The notes below the pieces were generated by a model that made no database searches, was not told the DNA's origin, and saw nothing but the letters and a program-made list of their open reading frames with translations. From positions 33,287,774-33,351,773 of the forward strand of contig CM034314.1 in NCBI GenBank assembly GCA_019925795.1: a DNA stretch of 64,000 bases, written 5' to 3'. The translations under genes and the position numbers were made by a program. Within the stretch, counting starts at the first letter, position 1, and every line of letters starts with the position of its first letter. This document shows, piece by piece, positions 46,003 to 58,681 of the stretch. The DNA comes from Dendrobium chrysotoxum (taxonomy: Eukaryota > Streptophyta > Magnoliopsida > Asparagales > Orchidaceae).

Positions 46003-47850
46003 TGTATTTTGATGATTACAAATATTATTAAATGTTTATATAGTTTCTCCTACTTTTTATACTGTATATTTTTCTGTGTGTATCACTAGAATTTTGGGTT
46101 CAACATACATAAAGCATCGTCAAAGAATCAGAGCTCAAAAAAGTGCAACATAGGTTAGGCTTATTTTGAAAGAGTCTGTAATTTATTTTTTCTTGAGTCA
46201 ATGTTTGTAATATGGTGCATGTTAGCTTAGTAACTATGCACACACACACAAAGATGAATGAAAAATAAATATTTTAATTTTTTTTAATCGTACTGTACGA
46301 TTAATTCAAATGAATATTAATTAAACATTTAATTTAAACGTGAGAAATAAATTTACGTTATAATTAATTTTACTATAGAAACAACATATCGTATAGGAGG
46401 ATTAGCTTATTTCAGAAACCCACCGTCAAATACAACTTAGTTAAAATAAGTAAATTTTAATTTTTAAAATTGAATTATTCATAATGTATGATTCTATTTT
46501 TATTGTATGATAGTTAATTAACAGTACCTAATTTAAGTCCAAAGATTAAAGAATCAAACCGGATCTATATTACTTACAGATCATATAGTCTAATCATGCA
46601 TCGCACTATATGAACCACCCAAGAACACTCAAGATAAACTTTGGTTCATCTTGTATGATCTGATATTTGATTTGAAATAATCGTATTATACGATTTATAA
46701 TCGTACCGGAGGATCAATGATGGTAATGACTAATTGTACTATACGATGCTCTTATCATACTATACAAATAGAGTCGGCATGAAAAAAAAATTAGGGTTTT
46801 CTTTTACTTTATATATATATATATTGTTATTTTAACAATAAAAAGGGTCTTTCAACAGTCAAAAGTATGTTTCTTCTGTGAGAGTGTTTAAGAGAGAGCA
46901 TTAAGTAAATGAGAGAAAGGGTGAGATTGTGTGAGATGTAGAAGAGTCTTGTGGGATTTAAGAGCATATGAGAGGGGTTTGAACATAATTTCTTTGACCA
47001 ACTTGTACTTGAGTTCCTCTGGGTATCTCAGTATTTATCTTGAGGGAAGCTCTTTTAAGAAGCCTTTGATGTCAAAGGCCATCAATTACTCCACCGCAAA
47101 GAGGAGGTGAAAGCGATTTCAGTTACTCTGCTGCATTGAGGAGGTGAAAGAGATTTAAACTACTCCGCCTCACTGAGAAAGGGGTAGGGATTTTAGCTAC
47201 TCTGCCTCACTAAGGAGGTGAAAGGGACTTCAGCTACTCCACCACACCAAGGAGGTGAAAAGGATTTTGACGACTCCGCCAGACTAAGAAGGTAAAAGGA
47301 GATATTTTTTTTTAGAAAAGAGTTTGTATGGGCATCTCCGCCTAATCATGGGCTGAAGGAGAGTGACTATTAATTAGTGAAATACCCAAAAAGAGGAACT
47401 TTAGGGAGTAGACATAGGTCAAGTTGACCGAATTACTATAAAAATTGGTTTACATTCTTTTCACTTTACTTTATGCAGTTTTTACTTTCCTGTCTATTTA
47501 TTTTTTTACAATGAGTTAGATTTGATTATTGATACAAAAATCATTGTGGTTGATTGGAATTGATATTTTTTTTTTAAAAAAACAAACAAAAAAATTAGAA
47601 AAAAAAAAAAACAAAAAATTTGTTATTTGCTTTTTCAACAAAATAAAAAACATAGAAATATTAGTATTAGTTTTGGGAATATTATTGTAAGTTGTTATTT
47701 CATTTATAAAAATGCTTCCACATTAAAATCTAATTTTTATTTCTTGCTCAAAAGATGTTTTGAAAAAAAAAATTAAATCTTTAATTCACTCGCCTTTTGG
47801 TGTGTCATTTCAACGTTCAATTGGTTTCACGACCAACTATTGAACTTTCA
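46003..47850 (+). repeat. Solo LTR of a diverged Sirevirus-like copia element
   Basis: Opens TGTATTTTGATGATTACAAA and closes GAACTTTCA. These match, in reverse orientation, the ends of the LTRs at 16989 and 26907. Shared internal order: diverged palindromes (AATCGTACTGTACGATT at about 46287, AATCGTATTATACGATT at about 46679), a TATA-like run near 46810, and the repeated GAGGAGGTGAAAG / ACTCCGCCTCACT blocks at 47050-47300. GTCAAGTTGACCGAATTACTATAAAA lies near 47420. No gag-pol lies on either side; instead LINE sequence resumes. Five-base target duplications could not be matched, probably from age. Confidence 0.75.
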
Positions 47851-49987
47851 AGAATGTCATTATTAATAAGGTTCGCATGATTCCTTTTAGCTCTGCTTTC
47901 TTACCTAAAGATAAGAGGGGGTTTAGTCTCCCTTTCATTGATACCCTTCATACTTTAACTAAAGCCAAACTTATTTGAGAAATTATAATGCTGCTAGTCC
48001 TCTTGCTAAATTGTGCCACAAATTATATGATTTTATTTGGATCAAACCTACTAACACTCTTCCATTTTTTTGGAAACAACGTCATAATTATAATGATAAA
48101 CTTAGAAATCTTATTGAGTTTAATGTTGGTGCTAACAATCAGCTCTTTTTTCTTTTATGATCCTTCGCTCAATAGGGTATCTCTTTATGAAAATTTGAGT
48201 ATTAGATCATTCATCTTTTCCAATGTAAACATAAAGTTAGGCTTTTTGAGTTCATTAACAACCTTCAATGGACTCTCCCTCAAAACCAAAATATCTCTTT
48301 TATGAATCGAATCCTCAATGTTAATATCCATGAGTCTTTTACCTCTTGTTTATGGCTTGGAGAAAATACCATGTCCAATACTAAGATATACTCTTATATC
48401 TTTTAAGAAGCTCCTAAAGTTGGGTGGTACAAACATATTTGGTTTAAAGGTTATTGTGGGCTCTAAAAATTTGGCCCCAGCCTCCCCATTATTTTTTGGG
48501 GGAGTTTAACGGATTAAGTTTCAGGGTAAATTTTGAGAAGAAAGATGGGTTTGTAGATAAGACACTACCCAGAGATTTTGCCCTCTTTTTGCGAAGACTT
48601 TAGATCTGAGTTCTGGTTTCTCATAGGCGCAAGCCCCTATAGTTAATTACCTCTCTCGATAATGAGAGAGAACTTTCACTTAAGGCTAGTCATCAATTAG
48701 ATACGTAGAAATACGTGTAATCTTGCACATAGTAGTAGTATGGGCTTAGGTATTGGAAGCTTAAAGATTTGATATTTAAAATTTGAAAATGTCACCATCT
48801 TATACTTAAAGTGAATGGTGGGGGGAGTGATGCTGAACCCGATCAAGATCGCATGGTTCCATCATCCCAGGCCATCATGGTCTCTGATCTACTTAGTCAA
48901 AGGAGGTAGTCGACCCAACCTGATAGAAGGATCCTTATCGGCAACCATGGGTTACTTCGTCCAAGGGTACCTTATAAACTTGGGGGGAATATCTGTCTAA
49001 GGGGATAAATTTGAATCCATCTTAGCTAACAGAGGGCTTTCTGCCCTATCGATTATATCCTATTGATTCATATCTCAAGGATTTGATGTCATCGGGGAGT
49101 ATGTGGGCTCTGGACATAACCGTAATTTAGTGGTACCATTTAGCAGCAAACTGCCCAATTTAGAGGGCCTCAATCATAACTGTTTATCCTGCGGTGTCAT
49201 TTGGTGACAAAATCGTTGGTTAGAGGACATGTGCTACATCATTTCTAGTATGAAATGGTTTGAGAATGAATCATAGTGATATTCTTGACTAGACATTGGC
49301 TCTTTGTGAGCTGAAGTAGTTTTCATATTTATCCATCTCGACAAACTGTTACGAAGGTGGATAGATTTTGCTTTAAGCATTTGATGGTTGAATTTCAATT
49401 TTAAACATTTTAACTTTGGAATGATTTTTAGAGATTTTGGAATTTTAGATTTTATGGGTATTTGGGTGGTGTTTTAAGTGTTTAGCATTTGAAATTAACT
49501 CTTCCGATTGAGATATACGTTCAATACGACTATTATCGGGGTTGAACCTTGTTAACTCTGTTAACTTACCAATAGAGGATCAGATTTCATAGGCTTCAAA
49601 CCTTTATTTGTGAGCTTTCTTTATGGAAGACCTTGAAGGCCTAATATGAATATATAAAATAAATATCCCAGTTAACCTCACAATCGCATATTTATTTAAT
49701 GGTTCAGGCCATGTCGACTCTTATCTACCCATATAGAAGGATCGGGTTAGAACTTGGGTTTATTTATTGATTTGCGCAGCATCCCTAGATACCACGTGTG
49801 TACCTATAACAGGCTCGTTGGGGCCCATGCGAGTTTTATGATTACACGTGCCCCTTTTTTGTTTCTATATGCATATATATTATAATACATGTGCGGGGAC
49901 ATTTTGGACATTTGGCGGGTCTTCTACGACGGCTAGTAGGAACTCATATTTATTGTAGCCCCTCCGTATTTACCTGTGGGTGGTATG

Positions 49988-50341
49988 TTAGATACAGAAA
50001 CATTGTTCATCAAGAAGCTTGTAAGCCTCAATAATTTTATCCAACTTAATATTTAGAACCCGTTTGAACTGAGGCTCACTCCATCTTTGAAAAAGAATGA
50101 TTTGATCTGGCTCTCTCTTCCCAGAACTCGTATAAAAATCAATAAGCAACTCCCTATTTTTACCATCATCATCATTTTTTGTTGTTGACTTAAATAAAAA
50201 ATCAATCATTTCAACCTTGGATGACTGTATTCATACTGATACCCTATATATCAAAATTAAGGGCCACCTCCATGAACTGACAACTACATCGATTGGAGAT
50301 GCATCAGACCGTCTAGGAGAGCTATGCAAGACATCTATTCT
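49988..50341 (-). pseudogene. ARGONAUTE4-type PIWI domain fragment, second copy
   Basis: One minus-strand frame, broken by a single stop, reads IDVLHSSPRRSDASPIDVVV, SSWRWPLI, SSKVEMIDFLFKS, then an open frame of 73 codons (49988-50209) with RELLIDFYTSSGKREPDQII, QFKRVLNIKLDKIIEAYKLL and DEQ. This is colinear with plant AGO4/AGO6 PIWI sequence (FYTSS-KRKPEHIIIF, SQFNQVLNIELDQIIEAC). A one-residue deletion removes part of the conserved FRDGVSE motif. As in the first copy there is no intron, and the segment ends at the same place (after FLDE-type residues). The same endpoints in both copies show one ancestral capture, not two events. Confidence 0.88.
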
Positions 50342-51579
50342 TTGCATTAACCTTTAACAACATATTTTGTGAATATTGATCATTAACTATAGTGGTCATA
50401 ATGCATCGTGTGCTAACATTAGCTTGAATATGCCTAGATATATTGCTTTGTTATTTCCACTACATATCGAATCCTTCTTGTTGCAACTGACATGTTGATT
50501 GTGGTATCGGTCTCTTGCAGTGTCATTGAACCCTCGCACAATGTTCCCATGTTATGAGTGATAACCCTAGTCTTTGATGCTAGTTGGCAAATTGCATTCT
50601 AATCATCATGACTTTCATGAATTAATTGAAGATTCTTACGTTATAACTTGTAGGTAGATCGCCAGCTATCTCATAATTCCTACTGGATGTAGCTTAAGGA
50701 TGAATTGAATCCAATGTCATGAATCAATTATCATGATACAAAAGCCTACACCATGGCTTTATATTCAAATCATCAACTCTTGCAATCTTCTTGCTCTTTG
50801 CTCATTAAGATTTGCATTCCCATTGAAATGATGATTCCTTAATGGTCCACTAAAAGTTTGCATTGTCAATTGGGAGCATGACATTGTACTATCCATTTAT
50901 TCCTTATTGATGATTGCTTGCAAGTTCCTCTTGAAGCTTTGGTCATTACAAGCATTATGTTCATTCATTGGAATTCAGTTGAATGCATTGGGAATTAATT
51001 TGCCATGAGTCCTTGATTTCTTGCAAATAGACTCCACTTGCAACTTCTTTGTCTTCAATAATGATTTACAATATATGAGATGAGCTTGATGTCATACTCC
51101 TCTATATTTTTCTTATTCCAATTGAGAAGATCATTATAAATTATTATTGTCCAAAAATCTCATGTTAAAGCTTATAATCAATTTATGCATGAATCTTAAT
51201 TTATTTATTTGTCATTGATTTTATCACTCTTATGATTCATGATTTTTATTTTAACTATTAGGCTTTAGTCCAAGTTTAATTTAATGTTATTTATTCAATC
51301 TCCATTGGAGTTCAAGTCTTACGTTATTTGGTTCAAATAAAGTTCAAGTCCAAATTTACAAGTCCCCTGATGTTCAAGTCCTTATAATTTTTAGACAAAA
51401 TTTTGGTAGCAGCCACGTCAAGAAAGATATGCATGGTTAGTGTCTGGTGACACCTCGGGCGTAGTCTTCGTTCTCCACCACTCCAAGAAAGGCGTGCATG
51501 TGTCTTTCAAAAGCACCTATTTAAAAATGCATTTTTCCCCGATGGCAATAAGGCTCGTACAAATACTTATATTTTTGCC

Positions 51580-51830
51580 TCGTCGTGCTAAGAAAAGCAC
51601 ACACAAGGCTCGCCTACCTCACCATAAGCGTCGCACCAAGTTTCCTCCTACCACGCTAAGAAAAGCATGCATGGGTGGTCCCTTGGCGCACCAAGAACAC
51701 CAAAAATAAGATTTTAGGGGGATTACCCACCTCTTTGCTAGCATCACAATGAATTCCTTCCCACCGTGCTAAGAAAAGTGCGTATGGGTAGTCATTCGCC
51801 GCAGATAACGGGTTTTCGAAGTTTAGGAGG
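51580..51830 (-). repeat. ~112-bp tandem repeats inside R1 (third copy)
   Basis: The minus-strand anchor CTTTTCTTAGC occurs at about 51770 and 51655 (112 bp apart), with a further partial unit near 51595. Confidence 0.6.
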
Positions 51831-51889
51831 TTATACCTTGGCGAGGGAACGTCGGTGGAGTTGACATGCATATCGATATGAGAGAAGAT

Positions 51890-52001
51890 CTTTCTCTTTT
51901 CTTATTATAATTAATTATATTTAATAATAATGAATTATAATTTAAAAAGAATTAATAATTAATAATAATTAATTAAAATTAATTTTGAGTAATTATAGTT
52001 A

Positions 52002-52037
<36 letters not shown>

Positions 52038-52215
52038 TAACTATAATAATAATAATAAAACTAATTATAATTTATTTTAATTAAAACTAATCATTATTAA
52101 TAATGATTAAATATAATTAAATATTTAATTATAATAAATTTCAATTAAATATAATTAATTATTATTATTATTAATTAATTATAATTAAAAATAATTCATT
52201 TTAATTTAAAAGAAA
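51890..52215. repeat. AT-rich (TAA)n tract
   Basis: Long stretch of TAATAATTA-type simple sequence, including a pure (ATA)n run at about 52003-52038. Confidence 0.85.
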
Positions 52216-53639
52216 TTATGCATGATTTGTATAGGATTTATGCTGGATTTGAGAGGATTTATAAAGGTTTTGAGCAAGATTTATGCTAATTCCTATCAAA
52301 CAGAGTTGTCGGGTTCACAAGATTTAAGCAGGATTTGATACAGGATTTATATTAAATCCTGATAACAGGATTTAGGGAACAGTTAAATCTCACTACAAAA
52401 TAAATCCTACATTTCCTTCTCTCCGTCGCATACAGATTTATGGGATTTGGCTGAATAAGTATGCGAATGAGAGTAGGTTACCTTCACAGCTAGCGAGCTC
52501 TCGTCGTTGATTTCAATCAAATGTCGTAACTTCCGAACTGACAGAAAGGGAACGTTGTTGAAGGTGCGAAGTCGAACAACAACGAAGGAGTCAAAGAGGT
52601 CAGGATTGGTGGAGGAGATCAGGGTTTGGAGCTTGGGGTATTCTTGTGGAAAGAGTAGGGGGATTGGGGTGTGAGTTAGATGGAAGAAAAATAGCGAACG
52701 AGAGCGTTTAACAATGCGAAAGGGCAGCAATCAAGGCGAGCAAATCCCGTAACGATGCCGAATGCACAAGTATCTTGCGGGATTTTTGAGATTTTTAGCG
52801 GTTTTTGGGTTGTTTTTTTGCTCTGTCTGGTGGTCAACAGTTTTGCTATTAACTATGCTTTTCTTGCTTGAAAATTTTTAGAATGTGACCTCAAAACTAT
52901 TGATAGTCTCCTTAAAAGGGATTTTATGGTAAACCAAATGCATGTTTATGTAATCATCACAATGAAAGTCACGCCTATCTCTTTTTGTATTGTGAAGTTT
53001 CCTTCAAACTCCTTAAAAATTTCATTCCTAATGGAGAATTCTATAATTTGGGAGGCTCCTTAAATCAAATCTGGAATCATTCAGATTTTATTGGTTGTGA
53101 AATTACTAGTTTTTTTTTTACCTTTCATTTCTCTTGATGGATGTGTGGCATTTCTATTTGTTTTTTTATTCATTTTTTTTTTCACAAATGGAGGTTCTAT
53201 ATAGTGTCTTTCTTCTTGTTTGTTGTTATGTCATCCTATTGTTAATTATCAATTATTGTGTTAATGCATTTCTCTCCTTATGATGTTGGTATAAATTTGT
53301 TGCTTTCACCTGTTATGATTGATTATCATTCTAATCAATTTTTGTGTTTAATGGCTAAGTATGGATGGCTATTGGTAATGCTCTTTCTGATATTATTATT
53401 GTTCGATTATCTGTTGGCTGTACATTATGACTTTGGAGGATGATTTTTTACTTCATTAACTTTGTAGGGACACTTTTTTGTTATCAATTTTTTGGAATCT
53501 CAAGATTAGCAGATACTACACTTTTCAGGCCATCTTAGATGGTAACTAAACTAGAGCATTAATGCTACTTGGAGATTTGGGGTTATTATGTTTCAGTGAT
53601 ATAAATGTAATATTTTTTACTTGTTTTACCCTTCTTTCT

Positions 53640-54590
53640 AGTAGTTATCTTATTTGTGAAAACTATAGAACTTATATAATCAAAGTTTATCGATGAACAT
53701 GCTTGGTGCCGCCACTGCTCACCCACCAAATGATGTCTGCTGCTCTCTCGACTACCTACTTATGGCCAACGACCACTTGCTAACAATGACTCTAATTTTA
53801 TACTAAATTTATTTTACTTAAAATAAACTATAAAAAATAATCTTCTATATTTATTTTACACTAAACTAAATAGTTTTAAAATATTTCTAATATATTATAT
53901 TTTTTTCATCTTGTATTTATTTTTATTCTATAACCTTTTTTAACAAAATAAATGGTCCCTAAATGATATATAATAAAACAAATAAGATTAAAAATATAAC
54001 ATAAAATAGTCGAGATAAAATAATTAAAATTAATGATGATTTTGTTTGATTCCCTAAATTAGATGCACAATATTGCTAGTTTTTATATTTTACCATATTG
54101 ATTTATTTCCTAACATGCAATGTCGAGGTGGGTCTGTGTCCCAATGAGTATTCATGAATGGCAAATATAAACAATAATTAATTCATCTTTTAAAATCATT
54201 AACGGCCCGCTATGCCCATTAAAAATTTTCTCACACAATACTGTCACGATAAAAACCTTGATGAACAGTTATTAGAAGCAACTATTACTTACTAAATATC
54301 TAAAAAATAATTACAAACAAAAAACTTTTATCCCATAATGTGAAATTAGTTACATGAATTCATTTTCTCCATAAAAAAATATTTTTAATACTTTTAAACA
54401 AGTCTTTTTAAGTCTATCTCTACCTTTTTTAACATAGACCTAATTTAATACATTTCTCTAAACAGGGTCATCGAAAGGCCCAAGTTTTATGCATCAAAAC
54501 CTTCTAAGGCAACTCTCTCTTTTATCTATCACTGAAGCTACTCCAACTTTTTCTAGTGTATACTCTTTTCATGTTCTATCTCTAAGTGCA
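53640..54590. other. AT-rich sequence, nothing recognised
   Basis: No protein-like frame, transposon terminus or RNA gene was seen. Confidence 0.5.
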
Positions 54591-55420
54591 AAGGCACTCA
54601 TCCTTTCGAGGATCCTCATCTCTATAACACTTAATTTTCTCCTCTTTTAATGACCAACATTATGTGCAATCAAATATTGCAGGTCTTGCCACCATCTTAT
54701 AAAATATTCCTTTAAGTTTGAGGGGTATTTTCTATCACATGTCCAATACATTCCTCCACTTCAACCATCTAATTTGAGTTCTACTAATAATATCCTCATC
54801 TACTTCACTATCATTTTGATTAATAGACCCAAGATGTCTAAAATATGCACACTTTTTAGTGATTTGATAACCCAATGTCACATTCACACCACTAGAATTA
54901 TTACTACTAAAATTACACTTTATGTATTTGATTTTAGATCTACTCAAACGAAAACATTTAGACTATTGTCGACCTCCATAATTAAATTTTTTCATCAACT
55001 CTCTCTAGTCTTATCAATAAGAAGAATATCATCAACAAAAAAACATACACCACGATAATTCCTCTTGGCAAATATCTAGTAAGAACACCATGACTAAATC
55101 AAAAAGATGTGGTTAAAGCTGATCATTGATATAATCAAACTGAAATAAAAAATAATAATTAATCAACCACCTTATGTTTGAACACAAATAACGACTAATG
55201 TATACATATCCTTAACGAATTGAACATAATCTATATCAACTTCTTTCTTTTTTAGAACTATCCAAAACACTTCTTTGAAACTTTATCATATGTTTTCTCT
55301 AAATAGATAAATATCATACATAAATCCTCCTTATTCTCTCTATACTTCTCCATCATACTCCTCAACAAATGTATATCTTCCATAATAAACCTTCCCGGCA
55401 TGAATACGAACTAATTTCAA
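54590..55420 (-). pseudogene. LINE (RTE-like) reverse transcriptase remnant
   Basis: On the minus strand the order is DLCMIFIYLEKTYDKVSKK (RT palm, first Asp), then FVDDILLIDKT (the catalytic FADD motif with Ala changed to Val). It continues SKIKYIKCNFS, RHLGSINQNDSEVDEDI and RWLKWRNVL, then LKGIFYKMVARPA-like residues. These are the conserved late RT blocks of the plant family whose N-terminal RT blocks appear at 61840-62110. Frames shift repeatedly and stops are frequent. No poly(A) or target duplication was identified. Confidence 0.8.
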
Positions 55421-56250
55421 GAAACACAAGTATCACAACATAATCTTACAAATTATTATTGAAATAAAACTTAAACCCAACCTACATCAAATTTATTCTT
55501 GTTGCTCAACCTTTCCAAAGAAATAAAAAATGGGGGATCTACATGGATAGCACTCAAAGTTATTCCATTTATAAATCTAACACTTAAGCTTTACTATTTA
55601 CAAAGATAACACTAAAAATTTTAAACAACATGAAAAATAACACTCCTCGCCCTCTCTGTTATAATGTCATCACCAAATATCTTTTACATGTCATCAGTTT
55701 AATTGTCATTTGTCAAAAATGCATCGCCCTTCACTAATGACTGAACTTTTTGTCTTGCACACAACAATAGTCCCATACCCTTTTGCAAGCGCACACATCA
55801 TAATTGCCATAAACCGCCATCCCCAACAAGATTCCATCACGAACCTTTCTGGTGAGATCCCATCATGACTTTCTCATCTCTACATCATCTGGCAAAAGCT
55901 ATCATGATTTTCGCTTTACCGTCAAGGAATTAGCCAAGGCCATTAATAGAAATTAAAAGAGTATTATATTATCTAAATAGTAAAATAGAAGTGTTAAATA
56001 TATAAATAGAATAATTGTCAGTTCTATGTATATAAATCCCCAAATAAAACATTGCTCAGATCATATAAGCAACAAAATGGAAGCCATTGAACATTTTAGA
56101 TTTTTTTTTTTTTAAAATAAAGGTAATAAGGATGTGGAAATGAATCTTTACTTACAATTAATTTAGTCGTACTTACAAGACTAAAATGTGGAAATGATTC
56201 TTTACTACAAAATAAAAAAAAATAAAAAAATAAAAAAATAAAAAAGGAAC
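55420..56250. other. AT-rich sequence, nothing recognised
   Basis: Some A-rich simple sequence (56100-56250). No gene or repeat terminus was seen. Confidence 0.5.
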
Positions 56251-56256
56251 AGTTTG

Positions 56257-56373
56257 TTAAATGGTTGCAGTAGTTCCCTTAACTCCAAAAGCAATGAAAT
56301 TAACGCTTGTGTCGTCTGACAAAGACCACTCCCTGGTAAAGGGTTGATAAACAAACCCTGCCATTTCTTCTAC
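56257..56373 (-). CDS. Orphan terminal exon of an unrecognised host gene (partial)
   Basis: On the minus strand an acceptor-like CTGTAATCAG ends at 56374, followed by 38 open codons and a TAA: VEEMAGFVYQPFTREWSL, SDDTSVNFIAFGVKG, TTATI. Base composition is markedly more coding-like than the AT-rich flanks. A possible preceding exon ends with an AA/GTAAGACT donor near 56478, giving an intron of about 105 bp. I do not recognise the protein. The gene's other exons were not found upstream, where gypsy sequence begins at about 56690. It may be a gene fragment left by rearrangement. Confidence 0.35.
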   Translation of the reverse strand, partial: VEEMAGFVYQPFTREWSLSDDTSVNFIAFGVKGTTATI

Positions 56374-56689
56374 CTGATTACAGGATTACAAAACCCAGTA
56401 ATAAAAAAACACTAACTAACATTCAATGAACAATACAGCATGGTTATATATATATATAAAACAAAAATTTACAGTCTTACTTGTTTTTGGTGCCTTTTAT
56501 CAATAATTGAGCATTATTATAAGTTATCTCAGGAATTAGAAACATCATCATTCATTCTTGATATATCAAAACATATTATTCGTAAATTATTTGTTGTACT
56601 GCTAATCAACTAACGCCAATTATACATATTTGTTTAACAAGTGCATTATCTAAACCATTAAAATCTACTTAACAGTGTATGTCCATACA

Positions 56690-57480
56690 TATCAATATAG
56701 GCAACTCACGGGTATCCGAACATATTTTTATCAAAAGAGCTTGCCAGATGGAAAACTCGCCCAAAGCAATGCTCCTATAAAAAATACCTCATCTTGAGGG
56801 GTATTCGTCAACACTAGCCTGTGAGCAAACAAATATTCATTCTAGTGGAGCTCACGGCATACGAGCTCGCACCTGGAGTATCAAACTGAGAAAGTGCTCA
56901 CTCTTAATGAGTTCATCTAGAGGACTTGCTGAATCAAGCCTTCACCCTAATGGGCACGCACGCTAAGAGCATCCGCTCCCTCAGCAGTTGTCCTCAACCG
57001 AGGCCATCCACCTTCCATGAATGACCCAATCAAAGCTACATGAAGTGAACACCTACAAAGCCCATGATCATGACTTTGACGGCTATGCTCGTCCCCAGCT
57101 CACTATCATATTTACCCTAGGTACTCAGTTCAGCTTCAAGGACTTACCTTAATAGGATTGCCTCAAATACTCGCTCATGAAGACTCGCCCAAGGTACTCA
57201 CTGGGGCTCTCTCAAGCTGCATCATGAGCTAAGGGCCACGACAAAAACAAAGGGCTATATATATATTATTTTTTTTATTTTTTTCTGAGTTTAACCTTCC
57301 TTATAGCCCTCTTAATTCTATAAATAAGAAATTAAGAGGCACATTTTATACTTTATATAATTTTACTATTCAAAGTAGATCCTTCAAATCTTCATTCACT
57401 ATCATACTTGTTGATTCCCACACTTAGTTCTCTCACTAACTTGCTAAGCCTATTAATAGGGTCAGGTGTCACCCATAGAT
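56690..57480 (+). repeat. Probable LTR or leader of a degenerate gypsy element
   Basis: GC-richer sequence with repeated GCTCGCCC, GAGCTCAC and CTCGC-type words, a TATA-like TCTATAAATAAG at about 57316, and a gag-like region downstream. This order fits the LTR of a Tat-type gypsy element. The paired LTR was not found. Confidence 0.4.
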
Positions 57481-57839
57481 AAATTTAGATCAAATATACT
57501 CTAAGGCGCGACGAGCATGGAATTAATGCTAGTGACTAGAAAACGAACATTATGCAAAGAGCAACAAAACCAAGAGTTCATAGTGAATATGCAGAATCGG
57601 AATCTCATAACTCGCTGCAATTTGATGGAGATGAAAGAGAGAATCACGAAGATGATCCAAGATGCACTAGGGAAAGTTTAGAGAAATGCCTCGGGCGAAA
57701 ATACTTTTAAAAGATATCTAACTCGATAGCCAGTCGATGAAGTCCATATACTAGGGTGTTAATTTTAACGCTTATCACTACCACAATGACAATCATGCCA
57801 ACAATGATGAATACAACCCTCCGACCAGGCAATTAAGAA

Positions 57840-58673
57840 GGTGACTGACTCAATTTTTAGGGAGATGGAGGATGCAAAACCACCCAAAAGTTCAAGATGC
57901 CCCAACCAAGAACATACAAGGGAAGGTCTGATCCCACCGAACAAGTCACATACTTTGAGTCAATAGCATCACTAACAACGTGCTAAATTGTGAATGCTTT
58001 TCATCACTTTGAAAGAGTCTATCCTTCAACGATTTTCCCGCTTACACTAAGTATCTTGACCTCATTTTCTAAATTCAAGAAAATATTCATTAAATAATTT
58101 GCGAATACCCAAAGACCACTCAAGAGCTCACAAGCTCTCTGGAAGTTACGACAAGAACTCGATGAGTCGCCAAGAAGCTTCATTGTTAGATTCCATAGAG
58201 AAATAGTGGAAGTCAAAGACCTAGAGTCGGGAATTGTATAAGTTTCACTAACTCAAGGATTGCAGGAAGGATCTTCAGGTACACTCTTGGTGGAACTTGC
58301 CAACAACCATATAAAAGTAGAAGAATATGATAGATTCTTCCTAGGCCACTTGCCCCAATGATCTATCGATAAGGCACAATCAGCACCAAAATCACAGATA
58401 TGATAAAAGTCGCTTGAGGGCCCATCAAGGGGAAAGAGGCTGCATGCACCACAATATCGATGCCCTTCTAGCCAGCAAAGGTCCCCTACTAGCAAGACCA
58501 CGAGATTGATGTTATCATGAATGATAGAGGTCCCACATACCAACGAAACCAATGAGATCACTAGTGCAAAACCGGTGGCAAAGTTCAAGATGCCCCGCCT
58601 AGAACATACCGAGAAATGTCTGAACCTATCAAACACGTAGCATACTTTGAGTCAACAACATCACTAATGAATG
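57840..58673 (+). pseudogene. Gypsy gag remnant
   Basis: The plus strand reads RTYKGRSDPTEQVTYFESIA, then LTSFSKFKKIF and SQALWKLRQELDESPRSFIV followed by RFHREIVEV, the pattern of retrotransposon gag (SDP-EH, then F-x-x-F, then Q-E-ES-R-F--RF). Several stops and frame changes are present. A second start of the same block (SSRCPAXNIPRNV-like, with CATACTTTGAGTC) begins at about 58570 and is cut at 58673 by a hAT-type insertion. Confidence 0.65.
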
Positions 58674-58681
58674 TTAAGAAC

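Larger units (their letters stand above)
48455..52840 (+). repeat. R1 repeat, third copy, inserted in the LINE
   Basis: Begins TGTGGGCTCTAAAAATTTGG directly after the LINE codons for WFKGY. It carries the family's conserved 1.5 kb (TAGATAAGACACTACCCAGAG, GTAGTCGACCCAACCTGA, paired TGGTACCATTTAGCAG modules). An AGO4-like fragment, CTACAAGC-type sequence in reverse and 112-bp repeats at about 51580-51830 follow. Beyond 51870 come an AT-rich (TAA)n tract and about 600 bp of unassigned sequence before the LINE resumes at about 52840. Whether that last part belongs to R1 is unknown. Confidence 0.65.
43830..53640 (+). mobile_element. Old L1-type LINE split by two later insertions
   Basis: Four plus-strand segments follow the order of a plant LINE. 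43860-44000: endonuclease end (PWIIMSDFNCI, Glu-rich end). 44830-45550: reverse transcriptase (IKEALFELGNDKTPGPDA, KIDLKKNFDHV, LRQGCPLSPFLF). 45900-45990 and 47870-48450: RT C-terminal region (INNFLYGN, then FLPKDKRGFSLPFIDTL, VGWYKHIWFKGY). 52840-53130: zinc-binding domain (LKTIDSLLKR, NACLCNHHNESHAYLFLYC). Gaps are filled by a copia LTR at 46003-47850 and an R1 repeat from 48455. Many stops and frame changes show an old copy. The 3' end is not clear, and 53150-53640 is only tentatively included. Confidence 0.8.
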
